Source: Komagataeibacter medellinensis NBRC 3288 (GTDB taxonomy: Bacteria; Pseudomonadota; Alphaproteobacteria; Acetobacterales; Acetobacteraceae). From it: a DNA stretch of 64,000 nucleotides. The DNA lies in NCBI RefSeq assembly GCF_000182745.2, contig NC_016027.1, positions 1,119,001 to 1,183,000 on the forward strand, written 5' to 3'. This document shows positions 7,452-16,278 of the stretch, one piece after another. Each line of letters begins with the position of its first letter. The stretch's first letter is position 1. The notes under the pieces were generated by a model. The model saw only the letters and a list, made by a program, of their open reading frames with translations, had not been told where the DNA came from and did not search any database. The position numbers and the translations under genes were made by a program.

Positions 7452-9164
7452 GCCACGCCATGCAATAAACACGAGCGCCGCAACACAGGCCACAAGCATA
7501 ACGACAGGGGCCGACACCGCACGCCCCTGCCACAGCCAGCCCACGCGGTGCAGCAGGGCAGCCAGCATGGCCCCGACCCGCCCGGACCCGCGCACATACG
7601 CCCGCATCCACCGCCGCCGCTGTGGGGCCACTACCAGCATATCCAGCACCATACGGGCCGGGTTGCCGGGGCCGATCTGGGTCAACGGGTCGCCAAACAC
7701 CATCCATGGCGGAACCGGGGGCGCACCCTGCTGCCACCCGGCCACCTGCCGCGCTGGCGTTGGACAGGCCAGCCTGCGTAGCAGCATGACGGCACACCCT
7801 ACCGCCATCACCAGTAAGCACAGCCGCCCCGGATGCAGCGTGGCCGTGCCATCGGGGGAGGCAAGCGCCATATCGCGCATGACTGGATGGATGGCGCCCG
7901 ATGGCATATGGCTAGCACCTTCCATCAGCCCCAGCCACAGCCCCGGCCAGATGGAAACCACCAGCACCGGCACGACCGCCAGCACCACCGGCACCATGGC
8001 ACGGCCACGTGGGTCGGCAGCCCCTGCCCCGCGCGGCGTACGCGGCCGCCCGCACAGCATGACCGCCACCACCCGCACCAGCGCCAGCATGCGCACCGCC
8101 CATCCCACCCCAAGAGCAACAAGAGCAGCCAGCAATGGCATGTCTCCAACCAACCCGCCACCATGAGACATGTCAGCCAGAAGGCGCAGCAGCATCCAGA
8201 TAATGGAAAAACCCAGCAACGGCGGCAGCCCGCTTTCCGCCAGCAGCCCAAGCGCGAACAGGGTGGACAGGCGTGGCATAAGCACACCCATCCCCCCTAG
8301 CCGCAGCAGGGAAAGCGGCCCCGCCTCACGCTCCATTACATCAAGCGCACGAGCCATGAAGACCCATGTCAGCCACGTTGCCGCCACCAGCATGGTGGTG
8401 CGACTGGCCGCAGTCGCCATGGCGGGCAGGTCATCCGCACCCGCCAGCAGCCCAAGCCCCGCCAGCACGATCACCAGCGCGCCCGAGCCGCCCATCAGCC
8501 CGGCCATGCTACCGCGCGCGCCACCCGCGCACAGTGCACGCCACGACGCGGTCATGTAGAACACGCACCCCGCCACGATCAGTATCCAGCCCCAGCGCAT
8601 ATCCGCCACCATGCCCGCCTGCGGCAGTTGCCGCCACAACCCCATGGCGGCGACCATGCCAGCAATATCCGCCATATGGAACGGGCGCGCCGCACGCGGG
8701 GCTACGCGAGGGGAAAGGGAAAGGCCCAGCAGCCCCCGTGTGCCAAACCAGCACAGGCCGGGCAGAAGCCAGGCCACCGAGGCCGGGTGGGTCAGTGCTG
8801 CCGCCAGCAGCCCAAGTGCCATCAGGTCAGGCGCATGGCGCGCGCCCAGCCGCCGGGACGGGCACAGCACAAGCACAACCCACCCCGCCCCCATGCAGGA
8901 CAGGATGGCCCCACCCGCCACAGCAAGACCCGCTGCCGCACAGGCGGCAAGATCACGCGGGGTGGAAGCGGCAAGCCCTGCAAGGCCAAGGGGCACAAGC
9001 AGGGCCACCTCCCGCCGGTATGCGAAAAGCCCCCCGGCCATCATCGAGCCACCGGGCAGGCCTATGCCAAGGCATACCAGCACCGCCACGGCGCAGGCCA
9101 CAAGCCATCCACCCCGCAAGGCCACCACCAGTGCGCTGGCCGGGCGGGGCATGAGCGCCAGCAC
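7449..9164 (-). CDS. HyfB/NuoL-like membrane subunit (antiporter-like), Ehr complex
   Basis: A 571-residue protein with about fourteen hydrophobic segments, first gene of the Hyf-like operon. The segment LFALGLLAESGLPPLLGF resembles the helix-loop conserved in NuoL/M/HyfB proton-pumping subunits, and the C-terminal extension (GWQQGAPPVPPWMVFGDPL) resembles the HyfB tail. The start used is GTG at 9164, preceded by GGGGGGAG. However, the frame stays open upstream and encodes another hydrophobic helix (IIPVILVALVLLQVG) behind a GGGAGG at 9230-9225, so initiation at an ATC/ATT codon near 9218/9215 is possible. The TAG stop lies in the end of the MITE. Confidence 0.66.
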   Translation of the reverse strand: MLALMPRPASALVVALRGGWLVACAVAVLVCLGIGLPGGSMMAGGLFAYRREVALLVPLGLAGLAASTPRDLAACAAAGLAVAGGAILSCMGAGWVVLVLCPSRRLGARHAPDLMALGLLAAALTHPASVAWLLPGLCWFGTRGLLGLSLSPRVAPRAARPFHMADIAGMVAAMGLWRQLPQAGMVADMRWGWILIVAGCVFYMTASWRALCAGGARGSMAGLMGGSGALVIVLAGLGLLAGADDLPAMATAASRTTMLVAATWLTWVFMARALDVMEREAGPLSLLRLGGMGVLMPRLSTLFALGLLAESGLPPLLGFSIIWMLLRLLADMSHGGGLVGDMPLLAALVALGVGWAVRMLALVRVVAVMLCGRPRTPRGAGAADPRGRAMVPVVLAVVPVLVVSIWPGLWLGLMEGASHMPSGAIHPVMRDMALASPDGTATLHPGRLCLLVMAVGCAVMLLRRLACPTPARQVAGWQQGAPPVPPWMVFGDPLTQIGPGNPARMVLDMLVVAPQRRRWMRAYVRGSGRVGAMLAALLHRVGWLWQGRAVSAPVVMLVACVAALVFIAWRG

Positions 9165-9235
9165 GGCGCTCCCCCCGACCTGCAGTAGTACCAGCGCGAC
9201 AAGGATGACAGGAATGATGACGGCCCTCCCGGTTG

Positions 9236-9254
9236 CGCCCGGTCAGGCCGGGCG
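9236..9254 (-). terminator. GC-rich hairpin after aldo/keto reductase
   Basis: CGCCCGG and CCGGGCG form a 7-bp stem around a 5-base loop directly after the aldo/keto reductase stop and before the HyfB-like gene. There is no T-run, so intrinsic termination is doubtful; it may only attenuate read-through. Confidence 0.35.
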
Positions 9255-9256
9255 GT

Positions 9257-10108
9257 TCAGATCATGGCCAGCGGCTCCTTGCGGCGCGGCGGCGCGATGG
9301 ATTCATCAATCCGCGCCAGATCCTCGCGCGTCAAGGTGATCTCCTGTGCGGCGAAGTTTTCACCCTGGTGGCGCGGGGTGCCCGCCTTGGGAATGGCCAG
9401 CACGTTTTCCTGCCGCAGCACCCACGCCAATGCAATCTGTGCCGTAGTAGCCGGACCAAGCGAGGTCGTATGCCGCTGCGCAATCTGTCTGAGCACCGGG
9501 GCTTTCAGCAGATCACCGCCCTGCCCCAGCGGAGAATAGGCCATGGTCACGATCCCTTCCCTGCGGTCACGCGCCAGCAGGTCGAACTCCACACCGCGAT
9601 AGTCCAGGCTGTAAAGCACCTGGTTTGCGGCACAGGGCGTATCCGCCTTTATGCCCGCGATCTCGCGCATGCCATCGGTATCAAAATTGGAAACACCCCA
9701 ACTGCGGATCAGCCCTGCCGCCACCAGGTCCTCAAATCCGGCTATGGTCTCCTCCAGCGGCACGCTGCCCTGCCAATGCAGGAGGTAGAGATCAAGGTAG
9801 TCCGTGCCAAGGCGCCTGAGAGAAGCCTCGCACGCCTTGCGCACCCCGCTGCGCGAGGCATTGGAGGGCAGCACCTTGCTGACAAGGAACACGTCATCAC
9901 GCACGCCGCGTATCGCTTCGCCTACCAGTGTTTCTGACCGGCCGGAGCCGTACATTTCCGCCGTGTCCACCACGCGGATACCTGCGTCCAGACCTGCGCG
10001 TATGCTGCTGATCTCGTCCTTGCTGCGGCTGGCGCTGTCGCCCATGTTCCATGTGCCCATGCCCAGCGCCGGGACCATGGTGTCATTGGGAAAAGTGACC
10101 GTTTTCAT
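9257..10108 (-). CDS. Aldo/keto reductase (YeaE-like, AKR superfamily)
   Basis: A 283-residue NADPH-dependent carbonyl reductase of the TIM-barrel AKR superfamily. The catalytic tetrad is complete: Asp48 and Tyr53 (DTAEMYG), Lys78 (SKV) and His111 (LLHWQG). Segments DTAEMY, CEASLRRL, TDYLDLYLLHW, RSWGVSN, AANQVLY and MAYSPL closely follow E. coli YeaE, reported to act on methylglyoxal and similar aldehydes; the substrate here is inferred only. The start at 10108 (MKTVTFPNDTMVPALGMGTW) is preferred over a longer in-frame start because family members begin there. It is reverse-strand, downstream of holC and upstream of the Hyf-like operon. Confidence 0.85.
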   Translation of the reverse strand: MKTVTFPNDTMVPALGMGTWNMGDSASRSKDEISSIRAGLDAGIRVVDTAEMYGSGRSETLVGEAIRGVRDDVFLVSKVLPSNASRSGVRKACEASLRRLGTDYLDLYLLHWQGSVPLEETIAGFEDLVAAGLIRSWGVSNFDTDGMREIAGIKADTPCAANQVLYSLDYRGVEFDLLARDRREGIVTMAYSPLGQGGDLLKAPVLRQIAQRHTTSLGPATTAQIALAWVLRQENVLAIPKAGTPRHQGENFAAQEITLTREDLARIDESIAPPRRKEPLAMI

Positions 10109-10164
10109 CGCTAACCTGCCTTTTATCCAGTGCGTGGCATCACACTGCAATACCACGCAGATGA

Positions 10165-10611
10165 CTACCTGCGACGCGCCCAGCCCTTGGGCTGCTGCTG
10201 CCAGTAGCTCAGTTCATGCCCGCCCTCGCGCCCGGCTACCCAGCGGCGGCGGGCCGAGGCCACGGCTGCCTCGTCATGGCCATCGAACAGGTCGAACACC
10301 CGCTCGAAGGGGGAAAGGTCGGCAACCTCCGCCCCGTCGAGCGCGAAGAGGAAGGTCGCCCCGTTGGGGATATCCTCGCCCGCTGTCAGCCAGATCGGCT
10401 GCCACGGACCATGCCCCATGGCCTGTGTGCCATGGGGGAGCCATAGCGGATCGGTCGCCCGCCATAGCCCATCGTCGAGTTCCTGCACCTGTTCGGGGGT
10501 GGCACAGCGGATCACCGCCCGCTTTCCGGCCGCCAGCGTGCGGCCCAGCAACGCGGGCAGGACCGCCAGCGCCGGTGAGCGCGTCAGGTGATAGAAGCCG
10601 ATCTGCGCCAT
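10165..10611 (-). CDS. holC: DNA polymerase III chi subunit
   Basis: A 148-residue HolC family protein. It begins MAQIGFYHLTRSP, the usual family start, and contains the expected CATPEQVQELDDGLW and RVFDLFDGHDEAAV segments. Chi links the clamp loader to single-strand binding protein at the replication fork. The start at 10611 is chosen because GGGGAA lies five bases upstream; in-frame ATGs further up lack such a site. It follows pepA by 42 bases on the same strand, an arrangement widespread in proteobacteria. Confidence 0.9.
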   Translation of the reverse strand: MAQIGFYHLTRSPALAVLPALLGRTLAAGKRAVIRCATPEQVQELDDGLWRATDPLWLPHGTQAMGHGPWQPIWLTAGEDIPNGATFLFALDGAEVADLSPFERVFDLFDGHDEAAVASARRRWVAGREGGHELSYWQQQPKGWARRR

Positions 10612-10653
10612 GGAGTTCCCCATACTGTCCTGCCCCGCCACGCGGGGCAGGCA

Positions 10654-12150
10654 TCACCCCTCGTAATACGTGCCGACCAAGCGGTCGAGCAGGCGCACGC
10701 CAAAGCCGGTCGCCCCTTTGGGTGCATACGGTGTGGGCCGGGGGGTACAGGCCGTGCCTGCAATGTCCAGATGCGCCCATGGCACGCCCGCTACAAAGCA
10801 TTCAAGGAACTTGGCCGCCGTGATCGACCCGCCGGGACGGCCGCCGATGTTCTTGAAATCGGCGATGTCGGAACGCAGGAGGTCAAGATAGCAGGAATCA
10901 AGCGGCATGCGCCACAGCTTCTCGCCGGTGGCCTCGCCAGTCCGGGACAGGTTTCCGGCCAGTTCATCATTGTTGGAGAATAGGCCCGCACGCTCGATGC
11001 CAAGGCTGACCACGATCGCGCCGGTCAGGGTAGCAAGATTGACCATGAAGCGCGGCCTGAAACGGTCCTGCGTGTACCACAGCACGTCGGCCAGCACGAG
11101 ACGACCCTCGGCATCGGTATTGAGTACTTCCACCGTCTGGCCCGACGCGGTGCGCACCACGTCACCGGGGCGCTGGGCATTACCTGAGAGCATGTTTTCA
11201 ACCAGTCCCACAACACCCACGGCATTAACCTTCGCCTTGCGCCCCGCAAGGGCGGCCATGGTACCCACTACGGCGGCGGCGCCGGCCATGTCGGTTTTCA
11301 TCTCCTCCATACCGCCGGCGGGCTTGATCGAGATGCCGCCCGAATCAAACGTCACCCCCTTGCCCACGAACGCGACAGGGGCTTCGCCCTGCGTCCCGCC
11401 ATTCCAGCGCATGATGACGGTGCGCGGCGGGGCATCGCTGCCCTGTGCCACGCCCAGCAGGGCACCAAAGCCCAGCTTATGCATGGCATCGCGGTCCAGC
11501 ACCTCAATGTCCACGCCAAGGTCGCGCAGGGCCAGGATGCGCTGCTCGAACTGCGGCGGGCGCAGCATGTTGGCGGGTTCGGATACCAGGTCACGGCACA
11601 GGCAGACCCCGCGCGCCACCGCCAGCAGGGGTGCCCAATGCGCACGCGCCGCATCCGGCTGCGCCGTATGCACGCTCACACCCGTAAGGGTCGGGGCCAC
11701 CGCGGGGCGGGGGCGGTTCTGCCCGGCGCCGGGTGCCGTGCGGTACGAATCGAAGCGGTAGCTGGCCAGCACCATCCCAAGCGCCAGAGCTCCCAGTGCG
11801 CCTGGGCTGAGGGGAGCTGCCACAACGTGCACATCCGCCCCGCCCACCTTTTCGGCGGCCAGTGCGCGGGCGGCGGCCACACCGGCGCGCTCCATCTCGG
11901 CATCCTCGCCACCCGCAGCGCCCAGCCCCAGCAGGATCACCCGGTCATAATCCGCGCCGGGAGCAAGGACGACGCAGGTCTCACCCCGTTCAAAATGGAA
12001 GCTGGCCGCCTGCGCGGCGCGTGCCAGCACCTTGCCCGTCGCCTCATCAACCCCCTTGATAAGGCGTGTATTCCCATCGGATGCAAAGCTGGCAAGGACC
12101 AGCGTGCCGGAGGGCGGCACGGCGGCGTCGGAAAAGACAATATCGAGCAT
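10654..12150 (-). CDS. pepA: Leucyl aminopeptidase (cytosol aminopeptidase, M17)
   Basis: A 498-residue two-domain metallopeptidase that removes N-terminal residues from peptides in the cytosol. The M17 signature NTDAEGRL is present in the C-terminal domain, and the metal-binding segment GKGVTFDSGGISIKP followed by KTDMAGAAAV supplies the Lys and Asp ligands. The length is standard. Its first codon at 12150 faces cysQ at 12293 across a 142-bp divergent region that should hold both promoters. It is upstream of and co-directional with holC. Confidence 0.95.
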   Translation of the reverse strand: MLDIVFSDAAVPPSGTLVLASFASDGNTRLIKGVDEATGKVLARAAQAASFHFERGETCVVLAPGADYDRVILLGLGAAGGEDAEMERAGVAAARALAAEKVGGADVHVVAAPLSPGALGALALGMVLASYRFDSYRTAPGAGQNRPRPAVAPTLTGVSVHTAQPDAARAHWAPLLAVARGVCLCRDLVSEPANMLRPPQFEQRILALRDLGVDIEVLDRDAMHKLGFGALLGVAQGSDAPPRTVIMRWNGGTQGEAPVAFVGKGVTFDSGGISIKPAGGMEEMKTDMAGAAAVVGTMAALAGRKAKVNAVGVVGLVENMLSGNAQRPGDVVRTASGQTVEVLNTDAEGRLVLADVLWYTQDRFRPRFMVNLATLTGAIVVSLGIERAGLFSNNDELAGNLSRTGEATGEKLWRMPLDSCYLDLLRSDIADFKNIGGRPGGSITAAKFLECFVAGVPWAHLDIAGTACTPRPTPYAPKGATGFGVRLLDRLVGTYYEG

Positions 12151-12292
12151 GGGGATCTACGGTGCTCCGCTACAGAAATGGTGGACCGGCAGGACGAATT
12201 CCCGCCCGCCACAGGCAGGAAATGGCCTGTCCTGCGCCATCACCCCCGATAAAGGCATGACGGCGCGCGAGGAGTAAGCTAATGCCAACGGC

Positions 12293-13078
12293 ATGAATAC
12301 ACCATCCATCCCGGCATATGAGGACGGATTCCTTGTGGATCTGGCCCTACGCCTTGCCCGTGAGGCCGCCGAACTGATCCGCGCCATCCGCGCGCGCGGC
12401 TTTGCCACGCAGGTCAAGACCGACAGCTCTCCCGTGACCGAGGCCGACCACGCAGCCGAGGCCCATATCCTCAAGGGCCTGCGCGCGCAGGCCCCGGCCA
12501 TCCCGGTGGTGGCGGAAGAGGAAATGGCCGCCGGCATCCGCATCAATGCAGGGAGCGAGTTCTGGCTGGTGGACCCGCTGGACGGCACGCGGGAATTCGC
12601 GGCCGGGCGCGATGACTTTACCGTCAATATCGGCCTGGTCCGCAACGGCCGCCCGGTGCTGGGGGCCGTGGCGCTGCCCGCCTACCACCAGCTTTATGGC
12701 GCGGGTGCCGGGCGCGGAGCCTTCCGAATTGACGCCAGTGGCACGCAGCCGATCCATGTCCGCACCACCCCGGCGGAGGGGCTGACGGTGCTCGCCTCGC
12801 GCCATTATGCCGATGACCCACGCCTGAAGCAATTCCTGGGCGGCCATCGCGTCGCGCATCTGGGCAATATCGGCTCGGCGGCCAAGTTCATCCGCGTGGC
12901 GGAAGGGCTGGCGGACCTGTATCCCCGCCTTGGCACCACCATGGAATGGGATACCGCTGCCCCGCAGGCCATCGTGGAAGCCGCTGGCGGCACGGTTACG
13001 ACAACCGATGGCCAGCCGCTGGGCTATGGCAAGCCCACATGGCGCAATCCGCACTTCGTGTGTCGCGGCGCGGCATAG
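12293..13078 (+). CDS. cysQ: 3'(2'),5'-bisphosphate nucleotidase
   Basis: A 261-residue member of the inositol monophosphatase-like, lithium-sensitive phosphatase family. Metal-binding motifs VAEEE (about 65-69), DPLDGTREF (about 92-100) and WDTAAPQAI (near 218-226) are all intact, and the TREF ending of the second motif is typical of CysQ rather than of SuhB. CysQ removes PAP formed during sulfate assimilation. It stands ten bases upstream of the Sua5/TsaC gene and is probably co-transcribed with it. Exact substrate preference between PAP and inositol phosphates is inferred from the motif. Confidence 0.88.
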   Translation: MNTPSIPAYEDGFLVDLALRLAREAAELIRAIRARGFATQVKTDSSPVTEADHAAEAHILKGLRAQAPAIPVVAEEEMAAGIRINAGSEFWLVDPLDGTREFAAGRDDFTVNIGLVRNGRPVLGAVALPAYHQLYGAGAGRGAFRIDASGTQPIHVRTTPAEGLTVLASRHYADDPRLKQFLGGHRVAHLGNIGSAAKFIRVAEGLADLYPRLGTTMEWDTAAPQAIVEAAGGTVTTTDGQPLGYGKPTWRNPHFVCRGAA

Positions 13079-13087
13079 CGCGGGCCG

Positions 13088-14062
13088 ATGCACACGGAAC
13101 TACTGCCTGATACCCCCCATGGCCGCGAGAAGGCCGCCGCCATCCTGCGCGCGGGCGGGCTTGTGGCCTTCGGCACCGAGACGGTGTACGGTCTGGGCGC
13201 CGATGCGCGCAATGACCGCGCGGTAACCGCCATCTATGCCGCCAAGGGCCGGCCCGGCATCAACCCGCTGATCAGCCATTTCACCAGCGCCGAGGCAGCT
13301 TTCACGCAGGTCATGCCCACGCTGCTGGCCCGCAGGCTGGCCGCACGTTTCTGGCCCGGCCCGCTGACACTGGTGCTGCCACGCGGCGTGGACTGCGCCA
13401 TATCCCCCATCGCCACGGCGGGGTTGCCCACTGCCGCCGTGCGGGTGCCCGCGGGCGGGAATACCCGCGCACTGCTGGCCGCCTGCGGCTTTCCGGTCGT
13501 GGCCCCTTCCGCCAACCCTTCGGGGCGGGTCAGCCCATCGGATGCAGCGCATGTGTTGGCGGGGCTGGAGGGGCGGATTGATGCCGTGCTGGACTGCGGG
13601 GCATGCCGCGTGGGGGTAGAAAGCACCATCGTGGACCTGAGCGGCGCAACCCCGGTGTTGCTACGCCCCGGCGGCATTACACTCGAAGCGCTGGAGGCGG
13701 CCTGCGGCATGCCGGTTGCAGCACCACAGGCCCGCAATGACAGCCGCCCTTCCGCACCGGGCCAGCTGTCCTCCCACTACGCGCCGGGGCTTGCGGTGCG
13801 GCTGGATGCGGACACGGTTGGCGCGGATGAAGCCCTGCTGGCCTTCGGGCAGCCGCTGCCGGGCAGCACGCTGGTATGGAACCTGAGCGAGCGGGAAGAT
13901 TTGCACGAAGCGGCAGCGCGCCTCTTCGCGGGGCTGCGGTTTCTTGATATGGAGGGTCACCGCCGGGGACTGGTCAGGATTGCGGTGCAGCCCATACCCG
14001 GGCACGGGCTGGGGCGTGCGATCCGTGACCGGCTTGTCCGCGCGGCAAGCCCGCGTCCGTAA
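13088..14062 (+). CDS. tsaC: L-threonylcarbamoyladenylate synthase (Sua5/TsaC)
   Basis: A 324-residue long-form Sua5 protein. The N-terminal YrdC domain (about 1-200) shows GGLVAFGTETVYGLGADA, KGRPGINPL and APSANPSGRVSP, which bind ATP and threonine. The C-terminal SUA5 domain begins with the linker SAPGQLSSHYAP. It makes threonylcarbamoyl-AMP for the universal t6A37 modification of ANN-decoding tRNAs. The family is unambiguous; the symbol could equally be sua5 because the regulatory C-terminal domain is present. It is located between cysQ and an uncharacterised membrane protein gene. Confidence 0.93.
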   Translation: MHTELLPDTPHGREKAAAILRAGGLVAFGTETVYGLGADARNDRAVTAIYAAKGRPGINPLISHFTSAEAAFTQVMPTLLARRLAARFWPGPLTLVLPRGVDCAISPIATAGLPTAAVRVPAGGNTRALLAACGFPVVAPSANPSGRVSPSDAAHVLAGLEGRIDAVLDCGACRVGVESTIVDLSGATPVLLRPGGITLEALEAACGMPVAAPQARNDSRPSAPGQLSSHYAPGLAVRLDADTVGADEALLAFGQPLPGSTLVWNLSEREDLHEAAARLFAGLRFLDMEGHRRGLVRIAVQPIPGHGLGRAIRDRLVRAASPRP

Positions 14063-14100
14063 CGATTTCAACGATATGACCCGACCCCGGTGCCCCTGAA

Positions 14101-14724
14101 ATGAGCGATACAATCGACCCCAAGGAACTGAAGATCCTTTCGGATATCCTTGCACTCGTGCTGGAAGAGCATGCAGGCCAGTCGGAAAGCGCGCTGGCCA
14201 CCATCCGCTCGCGCGCCAGAAAGAATGGCGTGACAGGGGGGGCGCTGAAGAACCTGTTCACCGCCATCGCCCCCAACCCGCCACAAAAGCCGCCGCCAAA
14301 GCCGCGCGCGCCGCGCGCCACCAAGGCCAGCGCCGCCGCAGCCAAGGAAATTCAGGAACTGCACACCCGCATCGCGGAGATGGCCGGTAGCATCCGCAAG
14401 CTTGACCTGGAACTGCGCGACATGCGCACCAGCAACGAAGCCCTGTGCGTGGAACTGAACCAGACCCGCCAGGCCCGTGCCGAAACACAGGCCGCCCTTT
14501 CGGTCGTGCAGGCGCGCCCTGCCCCCACCAGCCGCTCGGGCCTGCTCGTGGCGGCCACCGTGGGCCTGCTGACGGGACTGGCGCTGATCGAAGCGTGGCA
14601 TTTCCTGGTCTCCCCCTCCGCAGCCCGGGCCAGTGCGGCCCATCCGCCAGCCATCCACCATACCGGGCAGGCCATGCTGCTGCCTCCCGCCACTCCCTTT
14701 CATTCAGAAAGCATGCCGTCATGA
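14101..14724 (+). CDS. Uncharacterised coiled-coil, single-pass membrane protein
   Basis: A 207-residue protein that I do not recognise. The N-terminus (1-55) looks helical (DILALVLEEHAGQSESALATIR). A Pro/Lys/Ala-rich linker spans 58-80, a probable coiled coil 80-135 (EIQELHTRIAEMAGSIRKL and following), one strong membrane helix about 147-170 (LLVAATVGLLTGLALIEAW), and a short polar tail. Its stop overlaps the start of the FAD-linked dehydrogenase by ATGA, so the two are translationally coupled. A role as membrane tether or partner of that dehydrogenase is possible but only inferred from coupling and topology. Confidence 0.7.
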   Translation: MSDTIDPKELKILSDILALVLEEHAGQSESALATIRSRARKNGVTGGALKNLFTAIAPNPPQKPPPKPRAPRATKASAAAAKEIQELHTRIAEMAGSIRKLDLELRDMRTSNEALCVELNQTRQARAETQAALSVVQARPAPTSRSGLLVAATVGLLTGLALIEAWHFLVSPSAARASAAHPPAIHHTGQAMLLPPATPFHSESMPS

Positions 14725-16178
14725 CCCAGACCCCCGATACCACAATGACGCCTGCCGAACTGATTACCCGCTTTACGGACCTGCTTGGCCCGGTGGGCGT
14801 ACTGACGGGCGAGGGCGACACCGCCGCCTACTGCACCGACTGGCGTGACCTTTACCACGGCCGGGCACTGGCGGTGCTGCGCCCGGCCAGCACGGGCGAA
14901 CTGGCCGCACTGGTCCGCCTGTGCGCCGAACACGGCGTGCCCATGGTGCCGCAGGGGGGCAATACCAGCATGGTGGGGGGAGCCACACCCGATGACAGCG
15001 GGCGTGAGGTAGTGGTCTGTCTGTCACGCATGAACCGCGTACGTGGCATCGACTCCCATGACCTGACCATGGAAGTCGAAGCCGGGGTCACGCTGAAAGC
15101 CGCACAGGACGCGGCGAAAGAGGCCGGGTTCATGCTGCCGCTGTCCATCTCGTCCGAAGGCTCGGCCCAGATCGGCGGCGTGCTGGCCACCAATGCGGGC
15201 GGCAACAACACGCTGCGCTACGGCAATGCGCGCGAACTGGTTCTGGGGCTGGAAGCAGTCATGCCTGATGGCGACGTGTTCCATGGCCTGCGCCGCCTTC
15301 GCAAGGACAATACGGGCTATGCGCTGCGCCAGTTGCTGATCGGTTCCGAAGGCACGCTTGGCTTCATCACCACCGCCATTTTGCAGCTCCACCCCCAACC
15401 CAAGGCCATCGAGGCCGTGCTGTGCGCGGTAGAGGACGCCACCGCCGCACTGAACCTGCTGGGCCTGCTGCGCGGGCGCGACCCGGCGCTGGTACAGGCG
15501 TTCGAGTTCATGTCCGGTCTGGGCATGGACCTTGTGACCAGCCTTATTCCCGGCACGAGCCTGCCACTGGGCGAACGCGCGCCCGCCTACGTGCTGGTTG
15601 AACTTGCCACCCCACGCCCGGATGCGGACCTACGTGAATATACCGAGGAAATACTGGGCGAGGCACTGGAAGATGGCATCATAACCGATGCTGTGATCGC
15701 CGAGAGCGAGGGCCAGCGCGCGGGCCTATGGAAACTGCGCGAGGAACATGCCGAAGCCCAGCGCCAGGCAGGCGCGAGTGTCAAGAACGACGTATCGGTA
15801 CCCGTAACCCATGTGCCCGAACTGATCGATCGCGCAACGGCGGCCTGCACGGCACTGATACCGGGCATCCGCCCTGCCCCATTCGGCCACATGGGGGATG
15901 GCAACATCCACTTCAACCTGGTCCAGCCCGAAGGCATGGCGCCCGAAGCCTTCCTGGCGCGCAGCCATGACATCATGGATGCGGTAGCAGGCATCGTAAA
16001 GGAACTGGACGGCTCCTTCTCCGCCGAACATGGCGTGGGCCAACTCAAGCCTTATATGATGCCACAGTGGCGCGGCGGGGCCGAACTGGCCGCCATGCGC
16101 CACATCAAGGCCGCCCTTGACCCGCAAAACATCATGAACCCCGGCAAGGTACTCCCCCCTGCCACACAGGGCACATGA
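14721..16178 (+). CDS. FAD-linked 2-hydroxyacid dehydrogenase (D-lactate/D-2-hydroxyglutarate type)
   Basis: A 485-residue flavoprotein of the GlcD/Dld/D2HGDH family. The FAD_binding_4 domain is about residues 40-220 (VPQGGNTSMVGGATP, SAQIGGVLATNAGGNN, GSEGTLGFIT). The FAD-oxidase C domain contains HMGDGNIHFN and EHGVGQLK, the metal- and substrate-binding motifs of D-2-hydroxyglutarate and D-lactate dehydrogenases. It oxidises a D-2-hydroxyacid to the 2-oxoacid; the electron acceptor is not evident. The start at 14721 is chosen because it overlaps the preceding stop (ATGA). Choosing between lactate, hydroxyglutarate and glycolate is not possible from motifs alone. Confidence 0.87.
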   Translation: MTQTPDTTMTPAELITRFTDLLGPVGVLTGEGDTAAYCTDWRDLYHGRALAVLRPASTGELAALVRLCAEHGVPMVPQGGNTSMVGGATPDDSGREVVVCLSRMNRVRGIDSHDLTMEVEAGVTLKAAQDAAKEAGFMLPLSISSEGSAQIGGVLATNAGGNNTLRYGNARELVLGLEAVMPDGDVFHGLRRLRKDNTGYALRQLLIGSEGTLGFITTAILQLHPQPKAIEAVLCAVEDATAALNLLGLLRGRDPALVQAFEFMSGLGMDLVTSLIPGTSLPLGERAPAYVLVELATPRPDADLREYTEEILGEALEDGIITDAVIAESEGQRAGLWKLREEHAEAQRQAGASVKNDVSVPVTHVPELIDRATAACTALIPGIRPAPFGHMGDGNIHFNLVQPEGMAPEAFLARSHDIMDAVAGIVKELDGSFSAEHGVGQLKPYMMPQWRGGAELAAMRHIKAALDPQNIMNPGKVLPPATQGT

Positions 16179-16278
16179 GGCCATACCAGCACAGGCCGCA
16201 CGTAACAGACTGTTCCTGCCTACCGGGCCTAAAGGGTTCACCCCTTTTGCCCCGGCGGGAACAGGGCTAGACAGGATC

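Noticed and set aside
2720-9164. A functional group 4 [NiFe] hydrogenase or formate hydrogenlyase
   Set aside because: All four metal-binding cysteines of the large subunit are replaced and no maturation or formate dehydrogenase genes are nearby.
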